25,399 bases of DNA. Source: UBA493 sp035655435. GTDB taxonomy: Archaea; Iainarchaeota; Iainarchaeia; Iainarchaeales; Iainarchaeaceae. Below, piece by piece: positions 6,718 to 13,756 of this stretch. The stretch spans positions 1 through 25,399 of the forward strand of contig DASRUN010000059.1 of NCBI GenBank assembly GCA_035655435.1, in the 5' to 3' direction. Below the pieces are notes generated by a model. It had not been told where the DNA came from and ran no database searches. It saw only the letters and a list, made by a program, of their open reading frames with translations. Position numbers and translations under genes: made by a program. Numbering within the stretch: position 1 is the first letter of the stretch; every line of letters begins with the position of its first letter.

Positions 6718-8094
6718 ATGAATTCTGACCAAATTTTGAAGATAATTAGCTCTGGGGAATCTCAAGAAGTGGAATTTAAGGAATCATTCCACAGCACGCA
6801 GAGATTCTCAGAAATAATGTGCGGTTTTGCCAATACATATGGCGGGATAATAGTTTTGGGCGTGAACAACAAAAATGAAATAATCGGGATTTCCGGGAAA
6901 ATTGATGAAATACAACAAAAGATATCTGCAACTGCACAATCTGTTTCACCGCCTCTTATGCCGTCAATTGAACTCCATGAAGTCAACGGAAAGAAAATAA
7001 TAGCAATTGTTGTCCAAAGAGCCATTGACAATATTTTCTATACATTCCAAGGTGTAATTTGGGCCAGAATTGGTAGCACTACAAAGAAAATGGAGGGAAA
7101 TCAAATTGTTGAATTCTTGCGTGGAAAACAAATACTATGTTTTGACGAGATTCCGTCAGTTGCAAAAATAGACGATATAGATCAAGACAAGGTAAATGAA
7201 TACCTGCAAATCAGGGGCCAAGCAGACTTTTTAAAAACGCACTCACTCGAAGACTTTTTGCTAAGCATGAAGCTGGCAACAAAAAACGGAGAACTAAAAA
7301 TAAAGAATGCCGCACTATTAATGTTTGCCAAAAACCCGATATTTTTTAATCCCCAAACAGAAATGAAGCTCGTCCGATTTGAAGGCAATGAGCCGGTTCA
7401 AATAGTTTCCCACGAGCTTGTGCAATCTGATCTGATTGGCGGAATAGGCCGTGCTCTCGCTTTTGTAAAATCTAATGTTTCCAAAAGTATACAGGTAAAG
7501 CTTGATGCAAAAAGAACCGAAAAATACGAATACCCAATAGATGTGATAAGAGAAGCCGTGGTGAACGCAGTTGCTCACAGAGATTATTTCAGCAAGGACG
7601 GCATACAAATATACCTGTTTTCAGACAGAATAGAAATAACAAACCCGGGATCCCTGCCACAAGGCCTACCAAAAGAACTCTTCGGAACACTATCAGTGCA
7701 GCGTAACCCTTTGACCTACAGAATATTAAGAGACCTAGGCTATGTAGAGGGTCTGGGCTCCGGAGTTCCGAGAATGATTAACAGTATGAGAAAACACGGA
7801 CTTTCAGATCCGGACTTCGGAATTTACGAACAATTTTTCAGAGTGACCTTCAAAAACACTAAAAGTAGGCTAAAGCCTGCTACTAACTACTTGGATCTTA
7901 ATGAAAGACAAAGAAAAACCATGGAATTTCTGAGAAAAAACAAATCAATAAAGACAGCCGCATATATAAAAATCAATGATGTTTCTTTCGGAACTGCAAG
8001 ACTTGATATAAATGAAATGATAAAACTCGGATATGTAGAGAAGATCGGAACATATAAGGGGGCTTACTATAAACTAAAAAATATTGAAAAATGA
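6718..8094 (+). CDS. Schlafen/AlbA_2-domain ATP-binding transcriptional regulator-like protein
   Basis: A 458-residue protein with the three-part layout of the COG2865-type family. First is an AlbA_2/Schlafen-like domain (about 5-125: SQEVEFKESF, FANTYGGIIVLGVNN). Second is a GHKL-like ATP-binding region (about 270-350: REAVVNAVAHRDY, ITNPGSLPQGL, GLGSGVPRM). Third is a C-terminal winged helix (about 394-454: LNERQRKTMEFLRKNK to LGYVEKIG). Members occur in chromosomal accessory regions and are often annotated as regulators or helicase-related; biochemical roles are poorly settled. The ATG at 6718 is preferred because GTGAT (6709-6713) lies 4 nt upstream; a TTG at 6706 is the upstream alternative. 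The gene uses ATA and AGA codons heavily compared with neighbours, a hint of horizontal acquisition by eye only. It has its own promoter with an inverted repeat. Confidence 0.85.
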   Translation: MNSDQILKIISSGESQEVEFKESFHSTQRFSEIMCGFANTYGGIIVLGVNNKNEIIGISGKIDEIQQKISATAQSVSPPLMPSIELHEVNGKKIIAIVVQRAIDNIFYTFQGVIWARIGSTTKKMEGNQIVEFLRGKQILCFDEIPSVAKIDDIDQDKVNEYLQIRGQADFLKTHSLEDFLLSMKLATKNGELKIKNAALLMFAKNPIFFNPQTEMKLVRFEGNEPVQIVSHELVQSDLIGGIGRALAFVKSNVSKSIQVKLDAKRTEKYEYPIDVIREAVVNAVAHRDYFSKDGIQIYLFSDRIEITNPGSLPQGLPKELFGTLSVQRNPLTYRILRDLGYVEGLGSGVPRMINSMRKHGLSDPDFGIYEQFFRVTFKNTKSRLKPATNYLDLNERQRKTMEFLRKNKSIKTAAYIKINDVSFGTARLDINEMIKLGYVEKIGTYKGAYYKLKNIEK

Positions 8095-8188
8095 ATCCCG
8101 GCAGTATTTTCAAAACGAATTCATGGAAAACGGAAAAATTAAGTACAATTTTGAGAAAGGCAAAATTGTTTTTGAAAAGCGCAAATGA
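8084..8188 (+). CDS. Possible 34-aa small protein or gene remnant
   Basis: A TTG at 8084, overlapping the end of the AlbA_2-type gene, opens a 34-codon frame (MKNESRQYFQNEFMENGKIK and onwards) that ends in TGA at 8186-8188; an internal ATG at 8123 would give 21 residues. The peptide alternates charged and aromatic residues (YNFEKGKIVFEKRK) and looks protein-like, but there is no clear ribosome binding site. It could be a short coupled peptide, the tail of a decayed gene, or chance. Confidence 0.25.
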   Translation: MKNESRQYFQNEFMENGKIKYNFEKGKIVFEKRK

Positions 8189-8230
8189 AAAACAATTTAT
8201 TGGCAACTGTTGTCTTATTAGTGATTATAA

Positions 8231-8701
8231 ATGCTAAAAAAGAGAATTTATGGAAGTGGGATCGAAGGTCGTACGGCTCGTATAAGAGAGGTTTCCCCGA
8301 AAGGGCAGGTGTCTGTTGAATACCTTGTTTTGACGGGGTTTATTCTTCTTGTTGCCGGAGTTATTTTCGGTTTTGCATTGGTTTCTTTCAACGAGAATTC
8401 ATCTTTTGCAAAAGCACAAGCAGTTGTTGGAGAGGTCATCAATCAATCTAATTTGGTTGCGTCATGGGGGGATGAGAGCGCGGTTTTCTTTTGGATTGAT
8501 GTTCCGCCGAACGCACAGGGGTTTGAGGCAAGCGGCAAACAGGTTACAATTACATTGAACCAGGGTGTTGGAGCCAATCAGGTTTTTGGTTACACAAGAG
8601 TAAACATGACTCCCGTTTCCTTGCCCACAACACAAGGGTTGAAGTACATGAAGGCTACTTTCAGCGATGGCAATGTGACGGTGGTGGAGATAGTTGAATA
8701 A
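8231..8701 (+). CDS. Class III signal peptide pilin-like protein, long leader
   Basis: A 156-residue archaeal type IV pilin-like protein. The motif SPKGQVSVEYLVLTGF, followed by a hydrophobic helix to about residue 50, is the class III signal peptide: cleavage is expected after Gly25, leaving mature QVSVEY with the conserved Glu for pilus assembly. The ectodomain (about 55-156) is beta-rich with Asn-X-Thr sites (VNMT, GNVT). The leader of 25 residues is unusually long. The start is well fixed: an in-frame TAA (8228-8230) immediately precedes the ATG, and no ATG, GTG or TTG occurs in frame before the processing site. It is the first of five linked surface-protein genes. Promoter uncertain; an A/T-rich ATTTAT at 8195-8200 is a candidate. 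Likely a minor pilin of the machine encoded downstream (inference). Confidence 0.85.
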   Translation: MLKKRIYGSGIEGRTARIREVSPKGQVSVEYLVLTGFILLVAGVIFGFALVSFNENSSFAKAQAVVGEVINQSNLVASWGDESAVFFWIDVPPNAQGFEASGKQVTITLNQGVGANQVFGYTRVNMTPVSLPTTQGLKYMKATFSDGNVTVVEIVE

Positions 8702-8825
8702 AAAATTCTCACGAAGCAAGCCAAACAAAGAGGTGGTTCTCACCAAGAATTTTAACTCCAAGTGGCATCGAACCGAAGGAGAAGATGGCACGGCTCTCGT
8801 CGGGGAGCCTTCCCCGAAAGGCCAG
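8273..8825 (+). repeat. Homologous GC-rich leader segments of two adjacent pilin genes
   Basis: Positions 8273-8308 and 8790-8825 align over 36 nt with about 26 identities; both start ACGGCTC and contain TCCCCGAAAGG before CAG. They encode the end of the leader (SPKGQ) in both genes. The second copy can fold into competing hairpins: GGCTC (8792-8796) with GAGCC (8805-8809), or CGGGGA (8801-8806) with TCCCCG (8811-8816). The segments are visibly richer in G and C than the surroundings. Confidence 0.5.
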
Positions 8826-9170
8826 ATTGCAATTGAAATAATCATGGCGGTAATTGTGATTTTTTTATTGCTCATTTTTGTGCTTATTTATAATAATTCA
8901 AGTTTGGGAGCAACAACTTTTCTCAAGGAAAATAATCTCCAGGAAATAGAGTGCAATAAAGTTGCCGATGCGGTTAGCCTTGTTTATGGAACCTCCGGAA
9001 ACGCGGAATTGGAAATATTTGTTTCAAGCGATTTCAATACGATTGGAAATTCCCTCGAATTCGGAAAAGCCTATTGCAAAAGCTTTGGAATTGATTCGGA
9101 TAATGTTCTCCAAAGGGGCTTTGTGAAAATTGCAAAAACAAACGGAGTGATAGTACTTGAAAATGTTTAA
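8694..9170 (+). CDS. Class III-like pilin-like protein, very long leader
   Basis: A 158-residue membrane-anchored pilin-like protein. SPKGQIAIEIIMAVIVIFLL resembles a class III processing site (cleavage after Gly41) followed by a hydrophobic helix to about residue 65, with Glu at the expected fifth position of the mature protein. The ectodomain has two Cys (LQEIECNKV and KAYCKSF) that could pair. The TTG at 8694 is chosen because GGTGGAG (8683-8689) lies just upstream; it overlaps the preceding stop by 8 nt. A GTG at 8733 is the only other start before the processing site and would still leave a leader of about 28 residues. The leader segment is homologous to that of the preceding gene at DNA level. 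The role is probably minor pilin or pseudopilin (inference). Confidence 0.75.
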   Translation: MNKKFSRSKPNKEVVLTKNFNSKWHRTEGEDGTALVGEPSPKGQIAIEIIMAVIVIFLLLIFVLIYNNSSLGATTFLKENNLQEIECNKVADAVSLVYGTSGNAELEIFVSSDFNTIGNSLEFGKAYCKSFGIDSDNVLQRGFVKIAKTNGVIVLENV

Positions 9171-9648
9171 AGGGCAGACAGTTTCCCTTGATTTTGCGCT
9201 TGGGTTCATGTTGTTCGTGCTTGTCTGGATTTTTCTGATAACCCAGTTCGACCAAAAGTTTGATGATACGCTCAGGAATGGCGATTTGAAAACAATGCAA
9301 TTGAAATCTGAAACCATTTTGGAAACTCTTGTGAAAACAAAAGGAGTTCCCGAGAATTGGGAAAAGCTTACAATGAACGAACTTGAAAAACCCGGTTTGG
9401 CGATAAATGACCGCGAACTTTCACAGGCAAAATTATCCGCGTTTTCGAACATGGCGAGCGATTATTCTGAAATGAAAGTCAGATTGGGTTTGGAGAAGTA
9501 CGATTTTTTCTTTGAATTCAATGGGGTTGATGATATCAATGCGGGTTTGCTTCCGGGGAGCAATGCAAACGAAATTAATCTGGAGAGAATAGTAATATAC
9601 AAGGGGGAGATCGGTGTTGCAAAACTCAAACTTTACAGACTTGAATGA
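9157..9648 (+). CDS. Pilin-like membrane-anchored protein (KGQTVSLDF leader)
   Basis: A 163-residue protein starting MKMFKGQTVSLDFALGFMLF with a single N-terminal hydrophobic helix (about 12-30). The leader ends Lys-Gly before Gln, like class III signal peptides, but Asp rather than Glu follows in the SLDF motif. The rest is a soluble domain with a helical first part and a beta-rich C-terminal half, no Cys. The start is TTG at 9157, with GGAG (9144-9147) 9 nt upstream; an ATG at 9163 is the alternative. It overlaps the preceding gene by 14 nt. The SLDFA/SLDAF motif is shared with the next gene, which suggests that the two belong to one subfamily and assemble together (inference). Confidence 0.75.
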   Translation: MKMFKGQTVSLDFALGFMLFVLVWIFLITQFDQKFDDTLRNGDLKTMQLKSETILETLVKTKGVPENWEKLTMNELEKPGLAINDRELSQAKLSAFSNMASDYSEMKVRLGLEKYDFFFEFNGVDDINAGLLPGSNANEINLERIVIYKGEIGVAKLKLYRLE

Positions 9649-11626
9649 AAAACAAACAAAACCTAAACACAACGCACAAACTTCGAAAGCAGCGCAATTT
9701 TTTATGCAAACCTCTCCGCGCGGTTTTGTGTTTTCGCTTGACGCTTTTATCGCGGTTTTTATGGTTACAAGCGCATTATTTCTTTTTTTGAACATAGCAG
9801 GAACGAATTCAATCAGCTCGGCGCAAAGCGCTACCGTTATAGATGACACTATTTTTGCGCTTGAAAAAACCGGTTTTTTGTTACAAACATTGGATTCCAA
9901 TACTCTTGAAAATTCGGCTTCTTTGATAAGACAAGAAATCGTTGATTATCTTCCCAATGGTTTTGACGCAAATGTGAGCGTTACCTCTTATTTGATTGAC
10001 AAGGAACAATGCGCGCTTTCCCAAACATTTGAAGCGTGCTTTCCGGATGCAAACAAACTAACCGATTCTTCCGGCGGATTTACGGAAGAAAATTTTATTT
10101 CCGGGAGAAAATATTTTATTAGAAAAGAAAGACCGGGCGATTGTAATGTACTGGCGGAATTTTCCGCTTTTGATCCTTTTGAGGGAAGTGGAATAGATTG
10201 GATTCCTGAAAAAAAAGTGGAAGCGGGAGCACTTTTTTCGGAAGCATTCTTCAGCCATGGGGGTTTGCACATTGATTTTAATGTAACAGTTGATCCGAAC
10301 GATTCGGTTGCGTGCGATGAAAACGTGACGATTACATTAACGGCAGACATTGACGGCAGCATCAGAAAGCCGATAGACCTAATGATTGTAATGGATCGAT
10401 CCAGGCCGGATCAAAATTATGGGGGAGGGCAGCCGGAGCAGTGCACAATACTAAACAGCGATAAAAATGTCATGAACACTTTTTTACATAACTCTCAATG
10501 GGATTTTTCAACGGACAGAGTTGGAATTGACCTTTATGCAGCGAATGCAGACACGGGAAATGGAACCCTTGTTTCCAGTTTGAAGACAAAAGAAACTGCT
10601 ATCTGCCTTTCCAGACCAGACACAGAAGATCCACCAAACAATGCGATTGCTGAGGGAATACAAATTGCAATGGATGAACTGACAAAGCCTTCGCAGTACA
10701 AACCCGAATCCGCAAAATTCATTGTGCTACTTTCGGATAATCTTGATGATTCGGATGACACAACACTTGCGACTGAAATAGCAAGGGCGCAGGATGAAAA
10801 CACGGTTATTTTCACTGTTGGGGTTGGAAGCGTGATTCAGGGAAACAGCGCCGAACTCGAATCCATTGCAGACCAAACTGGGGGCGAATATTATTTTGCC
10901 GGAGACCAAAATTCGCTTCAAACACTGTACGCGCTTATAGCAAATAGAATAACTGAATTTGCGAATAACTCTAGCATATCGGTTCCAACTATTACGGGAG
11001 TCGACATCGTTGATCTTGGAGGGGGAATTTTATCAGACACAAATATTGTTTTTGATGCCGGAACACTTGATCCTGACAACCCTTGGACCGGAACATATAT
11101 ACTAAATTTTCCGTGCAATAATGCAAATGTTTGCGGGATTGACGCCCTCACTTTTCCCGGAACCGGAACTTTTTTGACTTATACAGATTCGAATGGCGTA
11201 ACCCACGATGTTGATTTCAACGCTTCAACAACACTCGATTTTAAAGTTAGGGATCTTGAAGTGCAAATAACGGGAGGAGAGGTTATAGGAACTAATGATA
11301 TTTCGATTGATGTGCTTGTGGAAAACACGGGAGAATTGGATGCAAACTCCGTTCCCCTAAGATTTTATTTTGAAGATACTTCCACTCCAATTGTTCAGGA
11401 ACTTGTTGTTCCAAATCTTTGCACAACATTTGAAGCCCCGGGTTGCACAAATTCTTCGAAAATATTTTCAGGAATAAATTTTAATCGCGAAGGAAGAGTT
11501 TATGCAACCATTAATGATGACAACAGTATCCGCGAGTGCCCATTGGGAAATGTTGATAATATTCTTTGTAGCGGCGGCCCAAGAACAGAAGTTTTTGTTG
11601 TTGATTACACGGTTTGGAGGAATTGA
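9614..11626 (+). CDS. Pilin-like anchored von Willebrand A domain surface protein
   Basis: A 670-residue surface protein. A leader ending SPRG is followed by FVFSLDAFIAVFMVTSALFL (38-57), a prepilin-like hydrophobic helix. A Cys-containing domain spans about 65-250. A von Willebrand A domain (about 252-450) follows, with LMIVMDRS, FIVLLSDN, VIFTVGVG and the ending SLQTLYALIANRI. The metal site is degenerate: the DxSxS motif reads D261-R-S263-R-P265. A further beta-rich region precedes a C-terminal CARDB-like domain (about 555-660: LEVQITGGEVIGTNDISIDV). The combination of pilin-type anchor and VWA domain suggests an adhesive or tip subunit (inference). The GTG at 9614 follows GGGGGAG (9603-9609); TTG 9617 has better spacing and ATG 9704 gives a short leader. 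It overlaps the previous gene by 35 nt. Confidence 0.8.
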   Translation: MLQNSNFTDLNEKQTKPKHNAQTSKAAQFFMQTSPRGFVFSLDAFIAVFMVTSALFLFLNIAGTNSISSAQSATVIDDTIFALEKTGFLLQTLDSNTLENSASLIRQEIVDYLPNGFDANVSVTSYLIDKEQCALSQTFEACFPDANKLTDSSGGFTEENFISGRKYFIRKERPGDCNVLAEFSAFDPFEGSGIDWIPEKKVEAGALFSEAFFSHGGLHIDFNVTVDPNDSVACDENVTITLTADIDGSIRKPIDLMIVMDRSRPDQNYGGGQPEQCTILNSDKNVMNTFLHNSQWDFSTDRVGIDLYAANADTGNGTLVSSLKTKETAICLSRPDTEDPPNNAIAEGIQIAMDELTKPSQYKPESAKFIVLLSDNLDDSDDTTLATEIARAQDENTVIFTVGVGSVIQGNSAELESIADQTGGEYYFAGDQNSLQTLYALIANRITEFANNSSISVPTITGVDIVDLGGGILSDTNIVFDAGTLDPDNPWTGTYILNFPCNNANVCGIDALTFPGTGTFLTYTDSNGVTHDVDFNASTTLDFKVRDLEVQITGGEVIGTNDISIDVLVENTGELDANSVPLRFYFEDTSTPIVQELVVPNLCTTFEAPGCTNSSKIFSGINFNREGRVYATINDDNSIRECPLGNVDNILCSGGPRTEVFVVDYTVWRN

Positions 11627-11628
11627 AT

Positions 11629-12576
11629 TTGAACCAAAAAGGCGTAATGTTCACATTGATGGCTTTTATCTTACTAACAACATTGCTCTCGCTGAATGAA
11701 ATAAGAACAAGCCATGATAGGGCTTTGAGCGAGGGCGAAACACAAAAAAACGCGTTCAAAAACGTTTCCTCAAAATTCTCCAACATAGAAAGCAATATTA
11801 TTACTCTTGCATCCAATGATGCGGAACGAGAAATAGATCAAAGGATTCTCCCATTTGAATATGCAATAGATCAAAACAGGTTTGAAACATCGTTTACTCT
11901 TCCGATAAAAAAGGAAAGAACAGACGCTTACTTGGAGGTACTGAACGCAATGAAGGTTTTCATTGAGGATGCAAATTATTCAAATCAATTTGATTCGCAG
12001 AATGTTGATCTTAACATTTTGACACCTTCTCTATGGGGGGGTTCTGACACAAATATTTCTTTCATAATAGAACCGCAATGCATTAAATATTCTATTTTGG
12101 ACGGGAACATTATTTCATTCGAGTTTGTGTGTTCCGGATTTGATTATAATGCAGTAACGCGTCAGGACATTAATATTATTCTTGGACAGGCACATGACTT
12201 CAATTCAATTGCGTGCTCTTTCAACGGAAACAATAATTGTTTCAGCGATCCTTTTGATCCGTTGGATACAAGACCTTATCTTAATGTGAACATTGATTCG
12301 ATTGAATGTATCAATTGTGCTCTTGGGCAAACTGCAATTAGCGGACATTTTGATCCGAATCAAACAAGCAACATAACAATGAGCTGTATAGGAATTGGGT
12401 GCGTTAATCCTGATCTCTCAATGGATTTTTCCAATATGACTGTTTTTGAGTACCATGGATTGGAATTTGATTTTGAATACGCGATTGATTTGAACTCGCA
12501 AATAGAGGGTTTTCGCTTCAACGATGCCAATATCCTTGTTGAAAACAGGGATTTCGGCGCAAAAAGGTGGAGTTAA
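11629..12576 (+). CDS. Membrane-anchored pilin-like protein, 315 aa
   Basis: The protein starts MNQKGVMFTLMAFILLTTLL: a short leader ending Lys-Gly, then one hydrophobic helix, then an ectodomain of about 290 residues. After the helix comes a charged helical stretch (about 25-65), then a beta-rich part with several Cys, notably ACSFNGNNNC, CINC and CIGIGC, and Asn-X-Ser/Thr sites (DTNIS, QTSNIT). No known domain is recognised. The TTG at 11629 is chosen because GGAGG (11616-11620) lies 8 nt upstream and the previous stop ends at 11626; upstream TTGs at 11614 and 11623 have no or too-close sites. Context places it in the pilus-linked surface-protein operon. Its function is inferred to be a minor pilin or a pilus-associated membrane protein. 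Confidence 0.75.
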   Translation: MNQKGVMFTLMAFILLTTLLSLNEIRTSHDRALSEGETQKNAFKNVSSKFSNIESNIITLASNDAEREIDQRILPFEYAIDQNRFETSFTLPIKKERTDAYLEVLNAMKVFIEDANYSNQFDSQNVDLNILTPSLWGGSDTNISFIIEPQCIKYSILDGNIISFEFVCSGFDYNAVTRQDINIILGQAHDFNSIACSFNGNNNCFSDPFDPLDTRPYLNVNIDSIECINCALGQTAISGHFDPNQTSNITMSCIGIGCVNPDLSMDFSNMTVFEYHGLEFDFEYAIDLNSQIEGFRFNDANILVENRDFGAKRWS

Positions 12577-12578
12577 AT

Positions 12579-13694
12579 TTGGAGAAAAAAATTTTGGGAG
12601 GAATAATTGTTGTTATTGCAATAGCGGTTTTGTTCACGGTGCAAAAAATCCCCGTAACACAATTGGATTCACAATTCATATTGAACAGCACAACTTTGAA
12701 TCTCGGAGAAACATTGGAAGTGAATATTACGGCAAAAAATGTTCCGATAAAAAAAATAGATTTTCAATTAGGAACCGAGAAAAGAAGTGTGGATTGCCAC
12801 AACAATTATGAGTGCTTGCTCCACGCTTCATTGCAACCTGCTATTGGGGTTTACAATGCAAAAGCAATAATCGAAACTTCTTCCGGAGAAAAAAAAATAC
12901 ACACAATGAGAATCACAGTTACAAAACAGAAAAGCGAGTGCGTAAATGGAGTGCGGTTTGATTCTTGCTCTGAAGAAAAACCATTGTATTGCAGCAATGG
13001 GATTTTAGTGAAAAATTGTTCCATCTGCGGTTGCAACGAGGGATTTTATTGTGCGGAAGAATCCTGTTCTCCTATTGCAGGAAAATTGGAACTTGTACAA
13101 GTGAATTACCCAAAAGAGGTTCTCAAAGATGCGAAGTTCAGAGTAAGTGTTATAATGAAGGCAGAGAAAACACTCAGAAGCGGTGCAACTTATTTAGTTG
13201 AACTGTCTCTAGGAAATCTGGTGAGAAGCGAAACATTCACAATTGGAGAGCTCGCACAAACTGATTCGGTAAAATTCGAAATACGTGAGTTGAGTTTGCA
13301 GGAATCCGTGAATGACATTAACCTGAGTGTGTATGCGTTGAACATTGAAAAAGAATTGTTGGAAAACTTTTTCGAAAAAAATGCTGTAACGGTTGTCAGC
13401 GAAGCAAAAACGCTTGAGGCACCGCAAATAACCCAATTCTTTTTGGAGGGAAACGATCTTATAATTAGCTGGAGCAAAGTGGAGAACGCATCGGAATACA
13501 AGCTTTACAAGAGCGTTGATGCGAATCCGGTTTTCATTTCCTATAGTCTTTTCCAAAGTTTTCCGGCAGAACAAAATTCGGCGGTAATACAGGAATTGGA
13601 ACAGGGAACACATTTTTTTGTTATGACGGCCGATTCCGAGTTTGCAAATGAATCTGGTTATAGCGAAGTGGAAACAATTGTTGTTCAGGGATGA
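12579..13694 (+). CDS. Membrane-anchored protein with Cys-rich knot and Fn3-like domain
   Basis: A 371-residue protein beginning MEKKILGGIIVVIAIAVLFT, an N-terminal anchor or signal helix without a class III motif. A beta domain follows (about 25-115, CARDB/Ig-like, with VDCHNNYECLL). Then comes a compact Cys-rich segment (about 118-163: CVNGVRFDSCS, YCSNGILV, CSICGCNEGFYC), probably a disulfide or metal knot. A second beta domain covers about 170-275. The C-terminus is fibronectin type III-like (about 280-370: LIISWSKVENASEYKLYKS, GTHFFVMTAD). The TTG at 12579 has GGTGGAG (12566-12572) 6 nt upstream; the GTG at 12567 lies inside that site, so it is less likely. It is the last gene before the strong promoter of the assembly operon. 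The probable role is an extracytoplasmic pilus accessory or adhesion protein (inference). Confidence 0.75.
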   Translation: MEKKILGGIIVVIAIAVLFTVQKIPVTQLDSQFILNSTTLNLGETLEVNITAKNVPIKKIDFQLGTEKRSVDCHNNYECLLHASLQPAIGVYNAKAIIETSSGEKKIHTMRITVTKQKSECVNGVRFDSCSEEKPLYCSNGILVKNCSICGCNEGFYCAEESCSPIAGKLELVQVNYPKEVLKDAKFRVSVIMKAEKTLRSGATYLVELSLGNLVRSETFTIGELAQTDSVKFEIRELSLQESVNDINLSVYALNIEKELLENFFEKNAVTVVSEAKTLEAPQITQFFLEGNDLIISWSKVENASEYKLYKSVDANPVFISYSLFQSFPAEQNSAVIQELEQGTHFFVMTADSEFANESGYSEVETIVVQG

Positions 13695-13701
13695 AAGGCA
13701 G

Positions 13702-13725
13702 GGTATATAATAATAAATATAATAA
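13702..13725 (+). promoter_or_regulatory. Strong TATA region of the pilus assembly operon
   Basis: A run of alternating TATATAATAATAAATATAATA-type sequence sits 32-55 nt before the ATG at 13757. Unlike most lead genes here it leaves a short leader, which carries GGAG (13740-13743) and GTGAG (13747-13751). The coiled-coil protein, ATPase and two membrane proteins are likely transcribed from here separately from, or in addition to, the upstream surface-protein operon. Confidence 0.6.
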
Positions 13726-13756
13726 ACTATGAAAGCATTGGAGTTAGTGAGATAAC

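Noticed and set aside
12524..12811. 95-codon plus-strand frame overlapping the start of the Cys-knot/Fn3 gene
   Set aside because: It lies in a different frame of two well supported genes and has biased, low-complexity composition (Asn, Lys, Gly).
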